Assembly (NCBI GenBank): GCA_046351395.1
Contig: JAXLYP010000031.1
Span: 70,963-134,962 of the forward strand
Reading direction: 5' to 3'
From: CAYYKK01 sp046351395
Lineage (GTDB): Bacteria > Myxococcota_A > Polyangia > Polyangiales > Polyangiaceae
Length of the DNA stretch: 64,000 nt
This document shows positions 34,544 to 43,260 of the stretch, piece after piece. Numbering within the stretch: the first letter of the stretch is position 1; the number at the start of each line of letters is the position of its first letter. The position numbers and the translations under genes were made by a program. The notes under the pieces are model-generated. The model worked only from the letters and a program-made list of their open reading frames with translations. It was not told the DNA's origin and searched no databases.

Positions 34544-35425
34544 ATGGGGCGTGCTACCGTCCATGCCGTGGTGGCGCGTCACGCGCGAAACTTCGTTCTG
34601 GCGTTCGCGGGTGCGCTTCAGGGATGCACCGTCGTCGTCGATCCGGGCGTGACGTACTGCGACCGCACGAGGGTGGTCGACGAGTTCTCTGAGCCTACGT
34701 TCGCCGCGCTCACGTCCGCGTGTTGGCGTGTGGACAACACGGACTCCGAACACGCCGAGATCTTCCTCGACAGTGGTGATCTCGTGGTCCGCGCGAACCC
34801 GCCGCCCCATGGAGAGGCGACTTGGGTGGGGGGGACTCAGGGGGCGTTCATCTACCAATCGTTCGACGACGATTTCGCGATGGTCGCTCGCGTCGAGGCT
34901 GTCAATCAAGTCTCGGGGGACCACTGTCTCGAGGCGGGCAACGAGGCAGGACTCGTCGTACGAGGGAGATCCCCTGGCCTCCCGTTCGCCACGTTGTTCA
35001 TCGCTCCGTTCGTGCCCAATCCACCTCCGAATCTGGCCTGCAACGCTGACTCCCCGACCTACCCCCCGACGCGCGCGACGATGGCGAGCGCAGAAGACGC
35101 CTGGGGTCCCCCTGCCTCCACCGAAGGCATCGATCAGCGCGGCATCGGCGTCGATGGCGAGGCCGATCTCGCCGTCTGCCGCGTCAACGACACCCTCGCG
35201 TTCTTCGTTCGAGACCCGAGTTCGGAGCCGGCAGCGGTGAAATGGGATCTCCTCGGAAATTACGTGATCGGAGACTTTCCCTTCGACGTCGGACTTACGA
35301 CCGCCGGGGCGCCGCCGACGTTTGCCGCCGAGGGACACTTCACTTGGGTCGGGTACATGGAAGGGCTCCCCGCAGACGGGTGTCGCGGCGCGCTCGAGAC
35401 ACTGGTTTTGCCCGCCTTCGATTGA
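34544..35425 (+). CDS. lipoprotein with ConA-like/DUF1349-type beta-sandwich
   Basis: About 293 residues if started at the ATG at 34544; GTG codons at 34568 and 34571 fit the signal peptide better (ARHARNFVLAFAGALQGC, lipobox LQGC) and may be the true start. The mature part has CWRVDNTDSEHAEIFLDSGD, FIYQSFDDDFAMVARVEAV, NEAGLVVRGR and a C-terminal FTWVGYMEGLP. That order is typical of DUF1349/concanavalin-like domains. It is followed after five bases by the TPR-like gene and then the arrestin-like gene, forming a probable operon. Confidence 0.78.
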   Translation: MGRATVHAVVARHARNFVLAFAGALQGCTVVVDPGVTYCDRTRVVDEFSEPTFAALTSACWRVDNTDSEHAEIFLDSGDLVVRANPPPHGEATWVGGTQGAFIYQSFDDDFAMVARVEAVNQVSGDHCLEAGNEAGLVVRGRSPGLPFATLFIAPFVPNPPPNLACNADSPTYPPTRATMASAEDAWGPPASTEGIDQRGIGVDGEADLAVCRVNDTLAFFVRDPSSEPAAVKWDLLGNYVIGDFPFDVGLTTAGAPPTFAAEGHFTWVGYMEGLPADGCRGALETLVLPAFD

Positions 35426-35430
35426 TCGAC

Positions 35431-36369
35431 ATGCGCCGCTCCCCCACGCTCATAGGGATGTTCGTTCTCGCGCTCGCGCTCGCGCCTCGCGTGTCGTTCG
35501 CAGCGCCGACGGACGCGTCAGAGCGCGCCATCACACGTGGCCAGGAAGCACTCGCGCTGTACGAAGCAGAGCGATGGGAGGACGCGCTCGCCGGATTCAA
35601 CGAGGCCGAGGCGCTCTACCACTCCCCCGTCTTCGTCCTTTACCAGGCTCGAGCGCTCGCGCGACTCGGTCGCCTCACGGAGTCGAAGGCGCGATACACG
35701 GTGCTCGTCGCAGAGGTACTCGGGAGCGAGGCGCCACGGGTGTGGCTCGACGCGCAGACGGACGGCAGGCGGGAGCTCGCGATCGTCTCGGGGGACATCG
35801 GCTCCGCGGTGGTGATCGTGCGCGGGCCGACGCCAGAAGCCGTCCTCGTTGCTGGTGCGAGGGTCGAGACGGGAACGGCGGTCGAGGTGAATCCAGGGCG
35901 ATTGGAGGTGGAGGTTCGGGCGCGGGACGGTGCGCACCGCAGGACGGTGGAGGTCCGGACCGGCGAGCGCGTGCGGATCGAGTTCGACCTCACGAGCCCA
36001 CTCGCACCACCGGCGGAAGCAGTGCCGGCAGCGTCACAGGCTGGTCGCTTCGCAGGGATCGTCGTCGCCGCGGTCGGCGGCGCGCTCGTGGGAACGGGGA
36101 GCATAACCGGCGGACTGGCGCTCGCTGCCGCGAGTGACGCTCGGCGGAAGCTCCCATCGACCTGCAACTCGGCGCTCGCGTGCCCCAAGACGGACCAACC
36201 AACCATCGACCAGACGTACGCACCAGCGCGCAACCTCGCCTACGCTACCGATAGCCTGCTGGTGCTTGGCAGCGTGGCGGTGATCGCGGGTGTCGTGATT
36301 GCTGTCGTCAATCCAGGAGCGAGTCGCGTTCGGGCCTCGGGCGCCGGCGTCGCGTTGTCGTTCGACTGA
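35431..36369 (+). CDS. secreted TPR and PEGA-like protein with C-terminal membrane segments
   Basis: 312 residues from the ATG at 35431 (MRRSPTLIGMFVLALALAPR), five bases after the preceding stop. After the signal peptide comes a short TPR pair (ITRGQEALALYEAERWEDAL, YQARALARLGRLTESKARY). A beta-rich PEGA-like part follows (VVIVRGPTPEAVLVAGARVE, GTAVEVNPGRLEVEVRARDG), then two hydrophobic segments (GIVVAAVGGALVGTGSITGG and LLVLGSVAVIAGVVIAVV). This is the same architecture as the gene at 5486. The stop TGA overlaps the ATG of the arrestin-like gene by one base. Confidence 0.88.
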   Translation: MRRSPTLIGMFVLALALAPRVSFAAPTDASERAITRGQEALALYEAERWEDALAGFNEAEALYHSPVFVLYQARALARLGRLTESKARYTVLVAEVLGSEAPRVWLDAQTDGRRELAIVSGDIGSAVVIVRGPTPEAVLVAGARVETGTAVEVNPGRLEVEVRARDGAHRRTVEVRTGERVRIEFDLTSPLAPPAEAVPAASQAGRFAGIVVAAVGGALVGTGSITGGLALAAASDARRKLPSTCNSALACPKTDQPTIDQTYAPARNLAYATDSLLVLGSVAVIAGVVIAVVNPGASRVRASGAGVALSFD

Positions 36370-37393
36370 TGGCCGAAGGACCTCGCCTCTCCCGATTGCG
36401 GCGGCTCTTCGGGCGCATCGAGCTCGCTGTCAGCACGTCGCACGACCTCGTTCTTCCGGCGGAGGGGGTGCATGTCCTGGCGCGAATCAGCAGCCCGTCG
36501 CGGCGCTCGTGCAACGGCGCGGTGCTCTCGCTGGTCGGCACGGAGACCGTCCGGGGCGACTCAGGGGAGCGCGAACACGCGGTGATCATGGAGGAGCGAC
36601 GCATTGAACCGTTCGTGCTGGAACCGGGTGAGCGCGTGTTGCAAACCCAGTTCTTCCTTCCCTCTGACGCACCACCCTCCTTCCAATCGCGGCGTGTTCG
36701 CATCGACTACGAGGCGCGTGCGCGCCTCCTGATTCCCCGCAACTTCGATCTCGAGGCGCGAAGGCGAGTCGAGGTGGGAACCCACCCTCCAGGCCCCGGC
36801 CAGAGCACCACCACGCGCGTCGAAGCGGGTGAAGGGCGGCGCCGCATCGCCCTCGAGCTCGCCAGCACAGCGGCGTCGTTGGGCGGTAGGGTCCGCGGTC
36901 GATACCACCTGACGGAAGTCGAGCCCGGGGCGTTCGAGGCGATCGTGGCGACGGTCGTGACGATGGAGGGACTGTCCGGCGGGCGCTCTCGCCCGGTCGA
37001 GGTCTCCCGCCCAGAGCGTTCACGCGGACCTATCCGGCGTTCGTGGCGTTCGCCGAGCGCAGGCAGGGCTCGCTGCGTCCCGGCGACATGCACATGGACG
37101 GCATCCGCATCGGGACGACGAGCTTCCGCATCGCGCACAAGTACGTCGGCCAGGATCCTCGGAAGACCACCGTGGAGGTCGCGATACCAGAGCGGGTGAG
37201 TGCCGAAGTGAAAGGCGAGCCGTTGCGGGTCGCGTTGAGCTCCGTCGTGCGCGCCGATATCGTCGTACGCGACGTGAACTGTGTGGCATTCGAGCTCCCA
37301 CTGGTCGAGGACCCACGCCCCATCGAGCCCATCCTCGAAGAGGTCGCGGAGATCCTTCGTCGCTTTGGCGCCGAGCGCAGCCCCTACCGCTGA
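36369..37393 (+). pseudogene. arrestin-like-fold protein split by a single frameshift near 37018
   Basis: Frame one (from ATG 36369, MAEGPRLSRLRRLFGRIELA) is good coding sequence to PVEVSRPER at about 37018. The coding signal then continues in another frame as FTRTYPAFVAFAERRQGS...GDMHMDGIRIGTTSFRIAHK to a stop at 37393. Losing one base after the GAGCG at 37014-37018 explains it. The first ~150 residues (LPAEGVHVLARISSP, QTQFFLPSDAPPSFQSRRVR, DYEARARLLIP) resemble arrestin/Spo0M-like beta-sandwich proteins. Both halves look otherwise undamaged, so this is either a very recent pseudogene, a phase-variable gene or a sequencing error. Coupled to the TPR gene upstream. Confidence 0.72.
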
Positions 37394-37450
37394 GCTCCGG
37401 ACGCTGGACTGCATCGCCGGGATCCGGTTCGCTGCGGCCCGTAAGGATAC

Positions 37451-38551
37451 TCAGTCTTCGGAACGCTGCTCACTTTCGGGTCGAGACGGCCCAGCCAGCA
37501 GGCTCCTGCCGGCCTCGGGTGAGGTGTCCGCGGGCAAGCCTCGCAACGACCGGATCGTGGGCGCGATGTCGCGCAGGCGAGCGGGGCCGTCGCGGTCCGC
37601 GAGGCGCGTGCGCCGGAGGACGGGCTCGGAGGTCGCGCCCACGACGAGCCATACGCGTGCGGACTCCGGGTACGCTTCTCCGTGGTCGTAGAAGTCGTCC
37701 GCGCGACCGTGATCGGTCGTCACGAAGAACACCGTGGGCCTTCTGTCCTCGGATTCCAGGCGGCGAGCGTCCTCGAGGAGGTCGCCGAGCAGGTCGTCGG
37801 CCGCGTGCAGCGCGGCGACGTATCCCTTTCGATCGCCGCCGTGCGCGAGCTCGTCGGTGTCCCCCAGGCTCACGAACATGAGCTCTGGGCGGGCGCACGA
37901 GAAGTACGACCGGGCGAGCGGACGCGTCACCGCGTCGGGCCGATAGTCGTCGTGGCCCGGAGACGGACGCGACGTCTCCCCCTCGATGCGCAGCGCGCGC
38001 GTCGCGGCGTCACAGTCCACCCACTTCCGCGTGCCGCCCCCCGTGCGGCCTGCGGTGACGACCGCCGTCTCCGGCGCGATCTTCGCGATGCTCTCCCACG
38101 ACGAGAGCATCGCGACCGGTGCGCTGCCTGCGTCGCCCATCTCGGCGACGATGGTGGTCGACGGGCGCTCGTCGCACCCGTTCTTCTGACACGCGGGCGT
38201 CGAGCCGCTCAGGATCTCGGTGTATCCCGGGAGCGACACGAAGTTCGGCCCACTCGCCAGGATGGGTCGCTCGTCGCCGCCCAGGACGTAGCCCGTTCGT
38301 CCGAGGGCGGTGAGGTGCGGTAGTTCGTCCTCGCCAGCGGCGAGCGCGTCCGCGGGGAGGACACCGTCGATCGCCAACACGACGACGCGGGGCGGTTCGG
38401 CGTCGACGTCCGCCCACTGGATGTCGTCCGAGGTGAAGTCTCCGACGAGCGTGCCGCCGTGCGCGGTCTGCAGGCCGGAGCAGTTTTGGAGTGCCCAGAA
38501 CGTCGCGATGGCCGTCGCCCATGCGCGCGCATTGCTCTTTCGATGGGACAT
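37451..38551 (-). CDS. exported alkaline-phosphatase-superfamily (phosphodiesterase/phosphatase) protein
   Basis: 366 residues from the ATG at 38551; a longer frame to 38707 adds no signal. The start has a short hydrophobic segment and a possible lipobox (ALQNC). Motifs of the alkaline phosphatase/nucleotide pyrophosphatase superfamily are present: VVVLAIDGVLPADALA near the metal-binding start, SLPGYTEILSGSTPAC at the usual Thr/Ser nucleophile site, LMFVSLGDTDELAHGGDR for one metal pair and VFFVTTDHGRADDFYDHGE for the other. It likely hydrolyses phosphate esters in the periplasm. It faces the HAD hydrolase gene across a 237-base divergent gap. Confidence 0.82.
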   Translation of the reverse strand: MSHRKSNARAWATAIATFWALQNCSGLQTAHGGTLVGDFTSDDIQWADVDAEPPRVVVLAIDGVLPADALAAGEDELPHLTALGRTGYVLGGDERPILASGPNFVSLPGYTEILSGSTPACQKNGCDERPSTTIVAEMGDAGSAPVAMLSSWESIAKIAPETAVVTAGRTGGGTRKWVDCDAATRALRIEGETSRPSPGHDDYRPDAVTRPLARSYFSCARPELMFVSLGDTDELAHGGDRKGYVAALHAADDLLGDLLEDARRLESEDRRPTVFFVTTDHGRADDFYDHGEAYPESARVWLVVGATSEPVLRRTRLADRDGPARLRDIAPTIRSLRGLPADTSPEAGRSLLAGPSRPESEQRSED

Positions 38552-38788
38552 GATCGCACGGTCGCAGGGTGGAGTGTCTGCCTCGTGTAGCTCATGCAAC
38601 AGATGTGTGATTGCTCTCACCGCGAGAGACGCCGCGGGCCCGTTCGTCGCACGGCCGTCACCTCCTCGACGCGCGACGGCGGCACGCGGCGCGCGCCCGA
38701 CGGTCATTGAAATGCATCACCCCGCTCGCTGACCGCGCCACAAGCGGCACACGGTCCGCACCGCCCAGTCACCGGAGGAGAGTTCACT

Positions 38789-39565
38789 GTGCGCGAACGA
38801 ACGAAAGGAACGTGGCGCATGTGGATTCAACTCGTGGTCCTCGACGTCATGGGGACGGTCGTCGAAGACGATGACATCGTGACGACCGCCCTCGCGGCGA
38901 CGCTGCTCGACCTCGGCGTGGACGCCGACCGGGAGGAGCTCCGCCACCTCGCCGGACTTCGATGCAAGCTCGCTCTCCGCGAAGTCCTGCGAAGGCGCGG
39001 CCTCGACCCGTCCGCGCAGGCGGTCCACGCGGCGTCGGTGCGCTTCGACGAACGGCTGATCGTCCGGATGCGACGGGCTGATCCGGAGCTCGTTCATCGA
39101 GCGATCGACGCGATCACCGTGCTTCGCGCCCGGGGCTGCCGCGTCGCGCTCACGACGAGCCTGTCCGGGCGGGTTTTGGACGAGCTCTTGTTTCGGGTCG
39201 GGCTCCGCCCCCGACGCGACCTCGACGCGATCGTCGCCGGGGACGACTGCGTCCGCTCGCGCCCGGATCCGGACGCGATCGAACACGCGATGTGGAGCGC
39301 GGGCGTCGACGATTCGGCGCGCGTCTGCAAGGTCGGCGACGCGGTCGCCGACGTGCGGGAAGGTCGCGCGGCGCGGGTCGGGATGATCGTCGGCGTCGCG
39401 AGCGGCGCCGCGACGCGGCTCGAGCTCGAGCGCGCCGGCGCGACGATGGTTCTGCCGAGCGTCGCTTCGCTGCCGATGCTCCTCTGCGGGCTCGACCCGA
39501 AACGACGCCGTGGCGGAGGCGTCCCCCGAAGGGTATCCCCGCCCCACGCCCTGCGCGCCGGCTGA
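38789..39565 (+). CDS. HAD-family phosphonatase-like hydrolase
   Basis: 258 residues from a GTG at 38789 with GGAGGAG nine bases upstream; an ATG at 38819 (MWIQLVVLD) is the alternative. The HAD motif I is LVVLDVMGTVVEDD, followed by a helical cap (LDLGVDADREELRHLAGL with the Lys of LRCKLALREVL). Motif II is ALTTSLSG and motif III/IV VRSRPDPD and VGDAVADVREGRAAR. The D-x-M-G-T sequence and cap place it near the PhnX-like phosphonatase-like hydrolases (TIGR03351 type). Motif I lacks the second Asp (V in its place, as in phosphonatases that have A or M there). Substrate unknown. Confidence 0.82.
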   Translation: MRERTKGTWRMWIQLVVLDVMGTVVEDDDIVTTALAATLLDLGVDADREELRHLAGLRCKLALREVLRRRGLDPSAQAVHAASVRFDERLIVRMRRADPELVHRAIDAITVLRARGCRVALTTSLSGRVLDELLFRVGLRPRRDLDAIVAGDDCVRSRPDPDAIEHAMWSAGVDDSARVCKVGDAVADVREGRAARVGMIVGVASGAATRLELERAGATMVLPSVASLPMLLCGLDPKRRRGGGVPRRVSPPHALRAG

Positions 39566-39839
39566 GCACCGGGTCGCGTCCCGACGGGCCGCCGCGGCCT
39601 CCCGTCGCGCGTCGCCGTCGCGCCGCGGTCAGGTCGTCGCGGTCGGGAACGATCGTGCGCGGGTCAACCTGCCCGCCGCCCGCCACGAGGAAGCCTTCGG
39701 TCCGCGCGACGCCGAGGACCTCGCGCGCGTCGACGAACGTCTCGGTGCCGTCCGCCGCGCGTTCGCCACGGCGATCGCGCCCCCGGGGTTTTCGCGCCAC
39801 GCCGTCAACGTGGGGAGCGGAAACCCGCGTTGCGCGTCC

Positions 39840-41000
39840 CTACGGCGGCGCGAGCGCGGGGTTCTGGAGGAACGTCGGATCGGTCAGCGCGCCGAGGAAC
39901 GCGACGACGTCGTCGATCTCCGACTCGCTGATCTCGAAGCCCCTCACCAGTCCGGACTTCAGCGGGCTGATCCGCCCGTCGCCAGCGTTGGGCCCGCTCT
40001 CGATCAACCTCCCGCCGGCAGCGTAGTGGCGGACGACGTCGCGGAGCGTGGCGATGCTCCCGTCGTGCATGTACGGCGCCGTCAGCGCCACGTTGCGGAG
40101 GCTCGGCGGACGGAACAGGCCTCGGTCGCTCGGGTTCAACGTGAGGTCGTAGAGGCCCTGGTCGATCGCGGGGTAGCTGCCTTCGCCGTCGACGTTGTAG
40201 AGCCCATTGTTGAAGAACGGCGTCTGCCGGCTCCCGTCGGGGACGTTCACGTCGAAGTAGGAAACGGTGAGGTTCGCGCCGCGGTGACAGTGGAAGCACT
40301 CGAGGCGCTCGCCGTTGAAGAGCGCGTAGCCGCGTCGCTGCTGCTCGTCGAGCGCGGTCGCGTCCCCCGCGAGGAAGCGATCGTAGGGCGACCCACCGCT
40401 CAGGAACGTGCGGAGGAAGCTCGCGATCGCGTAGACGACCTTGTTCACCGTCGCGCCGGAGGCGCTCTCTGGGAACGCGGCGGCGAACATCGAGGCGTAC
40501 CCGGGATCGGCGTCGAAGCGCGCCATCACCTCGTCGACGACGCCGTCGTTCACGCCGAGCTCGACGGGGTTGTCACCGCGGATCGGGACGGGGATCTGAT
40601 CTTCGAGATCGAGCAGGCCGCTGTTCGCCCACGTGAGCGTCGAGAAGTACGCGACGTTCGCGAGCCCGGGGCTGTTGCGGTGCCCGAGCTGACCGGTCGA
40701 GCCGACCGACGAGATCTTCCCGTCGGCGAACGCGAGGTTCTGCGCGTGGCACCCGCCGCACGATTGCGTGCCGTTGCCCGAGAGCTGCTTCTCGTAGAAG
40801 AGGCGGCGGCCGAGCGCGATCTTCTCGGCCGTCGGCGGGTTGTACGCCGGAACGACGGGCGTCTCGAGACCGTCGGGGACACCCAAGAGAGCCCGAAGCG
40901 CGCTGTCGTCGGGCGGCGGCGGCGCGTCGTCGGGCGGATCCTCGCAGGCCGCGCCGAGCGCGGCAGCGATGAAGACGGCGACGGCGACGCGCTGCCCCAC
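39840..41000 (-). CDS. MbnH/MauG-type di-heme cytochrome c (metallo-mystery pair)
   Basis: 386 residues from a GTG at 41000, eight bases after the partner gene stop with GAGGA upstream. The export signal is VAVAVFIAAALGAAC (possible lipobox). Two c-type heme sites are present: CGGCH (in SCGGCHAQNLAFADG) and CFHCH (in LECFHCHRGANLTVSYFDV). Family features include LGRRLFYEKQLSGNGTQ, GHRNSPGLANVAYFSTL, RPPSLRNVALTAPYMHDGS and DDVVAFLGALTD. MbnH-type enzymes use a bis-Fe(IV) state to convert a Trp of their MbnP partner to kynurenine. The order MbnP then cytochrome is that of the MXAN_0976/0977-like pair. Confidence 0.92.
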   Translation of the reverse strand: MGQRVAVAVFIAAALGAACEDPPDDAPPPPDDSALRALLGVPDGLETPVVPAYNPPTAEKIALGRRLFYEKQLSGNGTQSCGGCHAQNLAFADGKISSVGSTGQLGHRNSPGLANVAYFSTLTWANSGLLDLEDQIPVPIRGDNPVELGVNDGVVDEVMARFDADPGYASMFAAAFPESASGATVNKVVYAIASFLRTFLSGGSPYDRFLAGDATALDEQQRRGYALFNGERLECFHCHRGANLTVSYFDVNVPDGSRQTPFFNNGLYNVDGEGSYPAIDQGLYDLTLNPSDRGLFRPPSLRNVALTAPYMHDGSIATLRDVVRHYAAGGRLIESGPNAGDGRISPLKSGLVRGFEISESEIDDVVAFLGALTDPTFLQNPALAPP

Positions 41001-41008
41001 GGTCGTCC

Positions 41009-41977
41009 TCAGGGCGCGACGCCGAACACCGCGTTCTTGGCCGCGTCGGCCTTGCCCGTGCCGATGTCGACGCCGAACGCCGGGAAGATGAGCGGGCAGT
41101 CGGGCTGCATCGGTGAGGAGTGGCACTCCGCGCCGACGCCCTGGCCGATGACCTCGAACGTCATCGGATCGTAGATGGGGGCGGAGAAGTCGATCGTCTT
41201 CAGGATCGCGTCGAGGTCCACGACGACGCTGTCGGTCGCGAGGTCGAAGTCCTTCACCTCCACGGACGGCGTGTTCACGAACTCGCACGCGTCCCGGTCC
41301 GAGAGCGCGAGGCCGTCGTCCGGGCCGCAGTTGCGGCTGCCGAGGTGGACGTAGCCGCCGCCCTTCGCACCCATGTCGTCCTCCGCGACGAAGTTGAAGA
41401 CGAAGTGCCGGTAGCCGCTCGCCCAGTTCCAATACATCTCGTTGAGTGGCGTCGGCGCGTTCTCGAGCGAGTGGCTCCCGATGATCGACTTCATGAGCGG
41501 CTGCGGGACGCCGATGTCGAACGACACGGAGGTCACGTTCTCGACCACCGTCTTGCCCTTCACGACGTCGTTCGTGCGGGCGGTGCCCTCGGCGAACGCG
41601 ATCGCGTTCGCGGCGCAGCTCCCCTCCGTGTTGCCGGTGAGGTCGATCAGCGCGACCTCGCCGCTCGGGTCGGTCAGCTGGAAGTCGTTGGTGTCGAGCG
41701 TGCGCGCGACGACCTTGCCGTCCTTGTCGTGGAACTGGATGTTGCTCACGTAGAACCGGAGATCGCTCGCGCCGACGCTGAACTTGCCGTTCGGTCCCTC
41801 GCCGGAGACGAGCGCCCCGCAAGAGACGGGCTTACCGCCGAGCGTCGCCGAAAACTTGAGCGCGAACGCGCTCTCCTTCGGCGGGTCGACGCCGTCGTCC
41901 GTCGTCTCCGTCTTGCAGCCCACGAGACCGGAGACACCGAGGACGAAGAGACCCACCACCGATGATCGTCGCAGCAT
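41009..41977 (-). CDS. MbnP-family periplasmic copper-binding lipoprotein (metallo-mystery pair)
   Basis: 322 residues from the ATG at 41977, AAGGAG upstream. Lipoprotein signal VVGLFVLGVSGLVGC. The family core is plain: FALKFSATLGGKPVSCG, SDLRFYVSNIQFHDKDG, FQLTDPSGEVALIDLTG, SCAANAIAFAEGTARTN and the conserved aromatic block MYWNWASGYRHFVFNF. Cysteines occur in pairs (VSCG, GSCA, RNCG, DACE, AECH, PDCP). In studied members a Trp becomes kynurenine, made by the cytochrome partner, and helps bind copper. The two genes are eight bases apart. Whether this one binds copper is inferred from family. Confidence 0.92.
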   Translation of the reverse strand: MLRRSSVVGLFVLGVSGLVGCKTETTDDGVDPPKESAFALKFSATLGGKPVSCGALVSGEGPNGKFSVGASDLRFYVSNIQFHDKDGKVVARTLDTNDFQLTDPSGEVALIDLTGNTEGSCAANAIAFAEGTARTNDVVKGKTVVENVTSVSFDIGVPQPLMKSIIGSHSLENAPTPLNEMYWNWASGYRHFVFNFVAEDDMGAKGGGYVHLGSRNCGPDDGLALSDRDACEFVNTPSVEVKDFDLATDSVVVDLDAILKTIDFSAPIYDPMTFEVIGQGVGAECHSSPMQPDCPLIFPAFGVDIGTGKADAAKNAVFGVAP

Positions 41978-42048
41978 GACGCGCTCCTTGAAAACGTGAG
42001 CTCCGCTCTAGCATCGCGGACCCAAGCCCCCCGAGGGCCAAGCGACGT

Positions 42049-42096
42049 GCGCGACAACATGACGCGCGCGACAACATGACGCGCGCACATGACGCA
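42049..42096. repeat. short direct repeats upstream of the MbnP gene
   Basis: Two copies of GCGCGACAACATGACGC and a third shorter copy (GCGCACATGACGC) lie in tandem, 70-120 bases upstream of the MbnP start on the minus strand. Each holds the core ACATGACGC. Regularly spaced short repeats just upstream of a gene could be binding sites for a regulator, but no known copper-box sequence is recognised. Confidence 0.5.
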
Positions 42097-42173
42097 CGAC
42101 CAAGCGCGCCGCTCGGCATTTCACGGGCACGGAGGGCGACTGGAGGTCGTCGTACCAGTGGTGATCACCCTGA

Positions 42174-42491
42174 ATGAATGGTGAGCTCGACGGTGTCCGT
42201 GCCGCCGTTCGTGGGACGACGGGGGGCGGACATTCGGAGGGGGCGGTGTTGCGCGCCGTCCCCACGCCGCAGTTGCGTCCGGGCGCCGCGGTCGTTGCCC
42301 CCGTCGCCACGTGCGCGACCGAGGGCATCGCGGAGCTCCGCGACGGGCAGCTCGCGTCGTGGCGTTCTTGCACCGGCTGCAAGGCCTCCCGGGCGCGCGA
42401 GGGAAGCTCCGTCGGCGGGTGCAACCGGCGCCGGGACGCGCTCGGGAGCCGACCGACCTGATGAAACAGGCTCCCTCGGCGGGCGGGGAGG
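42174..42491 (+). other. non-coding or decayed coding stretch with related segments
   Basis: No convincing intact gene. In the plus frame 42365-42470 the sequence reads FLHRLQGLPGARGKLRRRVQ, and at 42492-42560 MQRLQRRPDALGRRLHQVQ, so two related units of about 60 bases follow one another with a third partial one between. This looks like the remnant of a repeated coding or palindromic element (TTGCACCGGCTGCAA-like ends recur). A GGTGATCACC palindrome lies at about 42161-42170. Confidence 0.4.
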
Positions 42492-43190
42492 GTGATGCAG
42501 CGCCTGCAAAGGCGTCCGGACGCGCTGGGGAGGCGCTTGCACCAGGTGCAATCGCGCCGAACGGTGCCCGCCCCGCACGAGGCGACGGGCTCCGACCTCG
42601 ACGGGAGGGTTCCGGCGCGCCTCGGGCCGCGTGTAGTCTGCGCTGACAGCCTGGGGCCCGCGTGGTTGGAAGGACGGGAGGGCGGACAGCGGGAGGCGTG
42701 GCGCGCGGAGATCATCGCGCAGGCCGCCGTGTCCGCGGGGGCCGACGACCTCGACGACACCACCGCGGCGATCGATCGCGAGTTCCTCCACGTCGCCGGG
42801 GAGCGCACGTCCCCGCGGTACGTCCGGTACTTCAAGAAGACGCGCAGCGACATCACGCGCCTCGGGCTCGAGAGCCAGCTCGACGTCGTCCGCGAATGGT
42901 CTCCGTCGCTCAAGACCGAGACGGAGGCCGAGCTCAAGGACCTGGGCGCGCGCCTCGAAGCGAACGTCGCCGCGGGTGATACGGCCGTGAAGGACCGACG
43001 CGCGAGCGCGGCCGCGACCGCCGACCACCGCGTCCGCGAGATCGTCCGGTTCATCGACGACGTGAACGCCGCCCGGCGCACCCGGTACGGCGTGCTCATC
43101 CAGCGCGGCGAGTCCCTCGGCCTCGCGAAGGATTGGCCGCTCCGGTTCTTCCGGCGAGGCGCGAGCACGCCGAAGACGAAGAGCGAGTGA
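42492..43190 (+). CDS. hypothetical helical protein, true start uncertain
   Basis: The frame is open for 232 residues, but only the part from about residue 58 on (from ~42660) looks like normal protein. That part includes WRAEIIAQAAVSAGADDLDD, REFLHVAGERTSPRYVRYFK, LGLESQLDVVREWSPSLKTE, and a basic, helical C-terminus ending RFFRRGASTPKTKSE. The first ~50 codons run through the degenerate repeated segment described just upstream, so the gene may start at a TTG or GTG near 42660. No domain recognised; no membrane or export signal. It is followed after 70 bases by the Uma2-family gene. Confidence 0.6.
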   Translation: MMQRLQRRPDALGRRLHQVQSRRTVPAPHEATGSDLDGRVPARLGPRVVCADSLGPAWLEGREGGQREAWRAEIIAQAAVSAGADDLDDTTAAIDREFLHVAGERTSPRYVRYFKKTRSDITRLGLESQLDVVREWSPSLKTETEAELKDLGARLEANVAAGDTAVKDRRASAAATADHRVREIVRFIDDVNAARRTRYGVLIQRGESLGLAKDWPLRFFRRGASTPKTKSE

Positions 43191-43260
43191 CCTGCGCGGG
43201 CCCTGCCGCGCGCCCGACGATGCCCTCGCGAACCGATCCGAGAAGCGTCATGATGCCCCC

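Noticed and set aside
39566..39838. Plus-frame stretch VVAVGNDRARVNLPAARHEE followed by RVDERLGAVRRAFATAIAPP between the HAD gene and the cytochrome gene
   Set aside because: Protein-like for about 60 residues but without start, stop context or family; could be debris, not strong enough to annotate.
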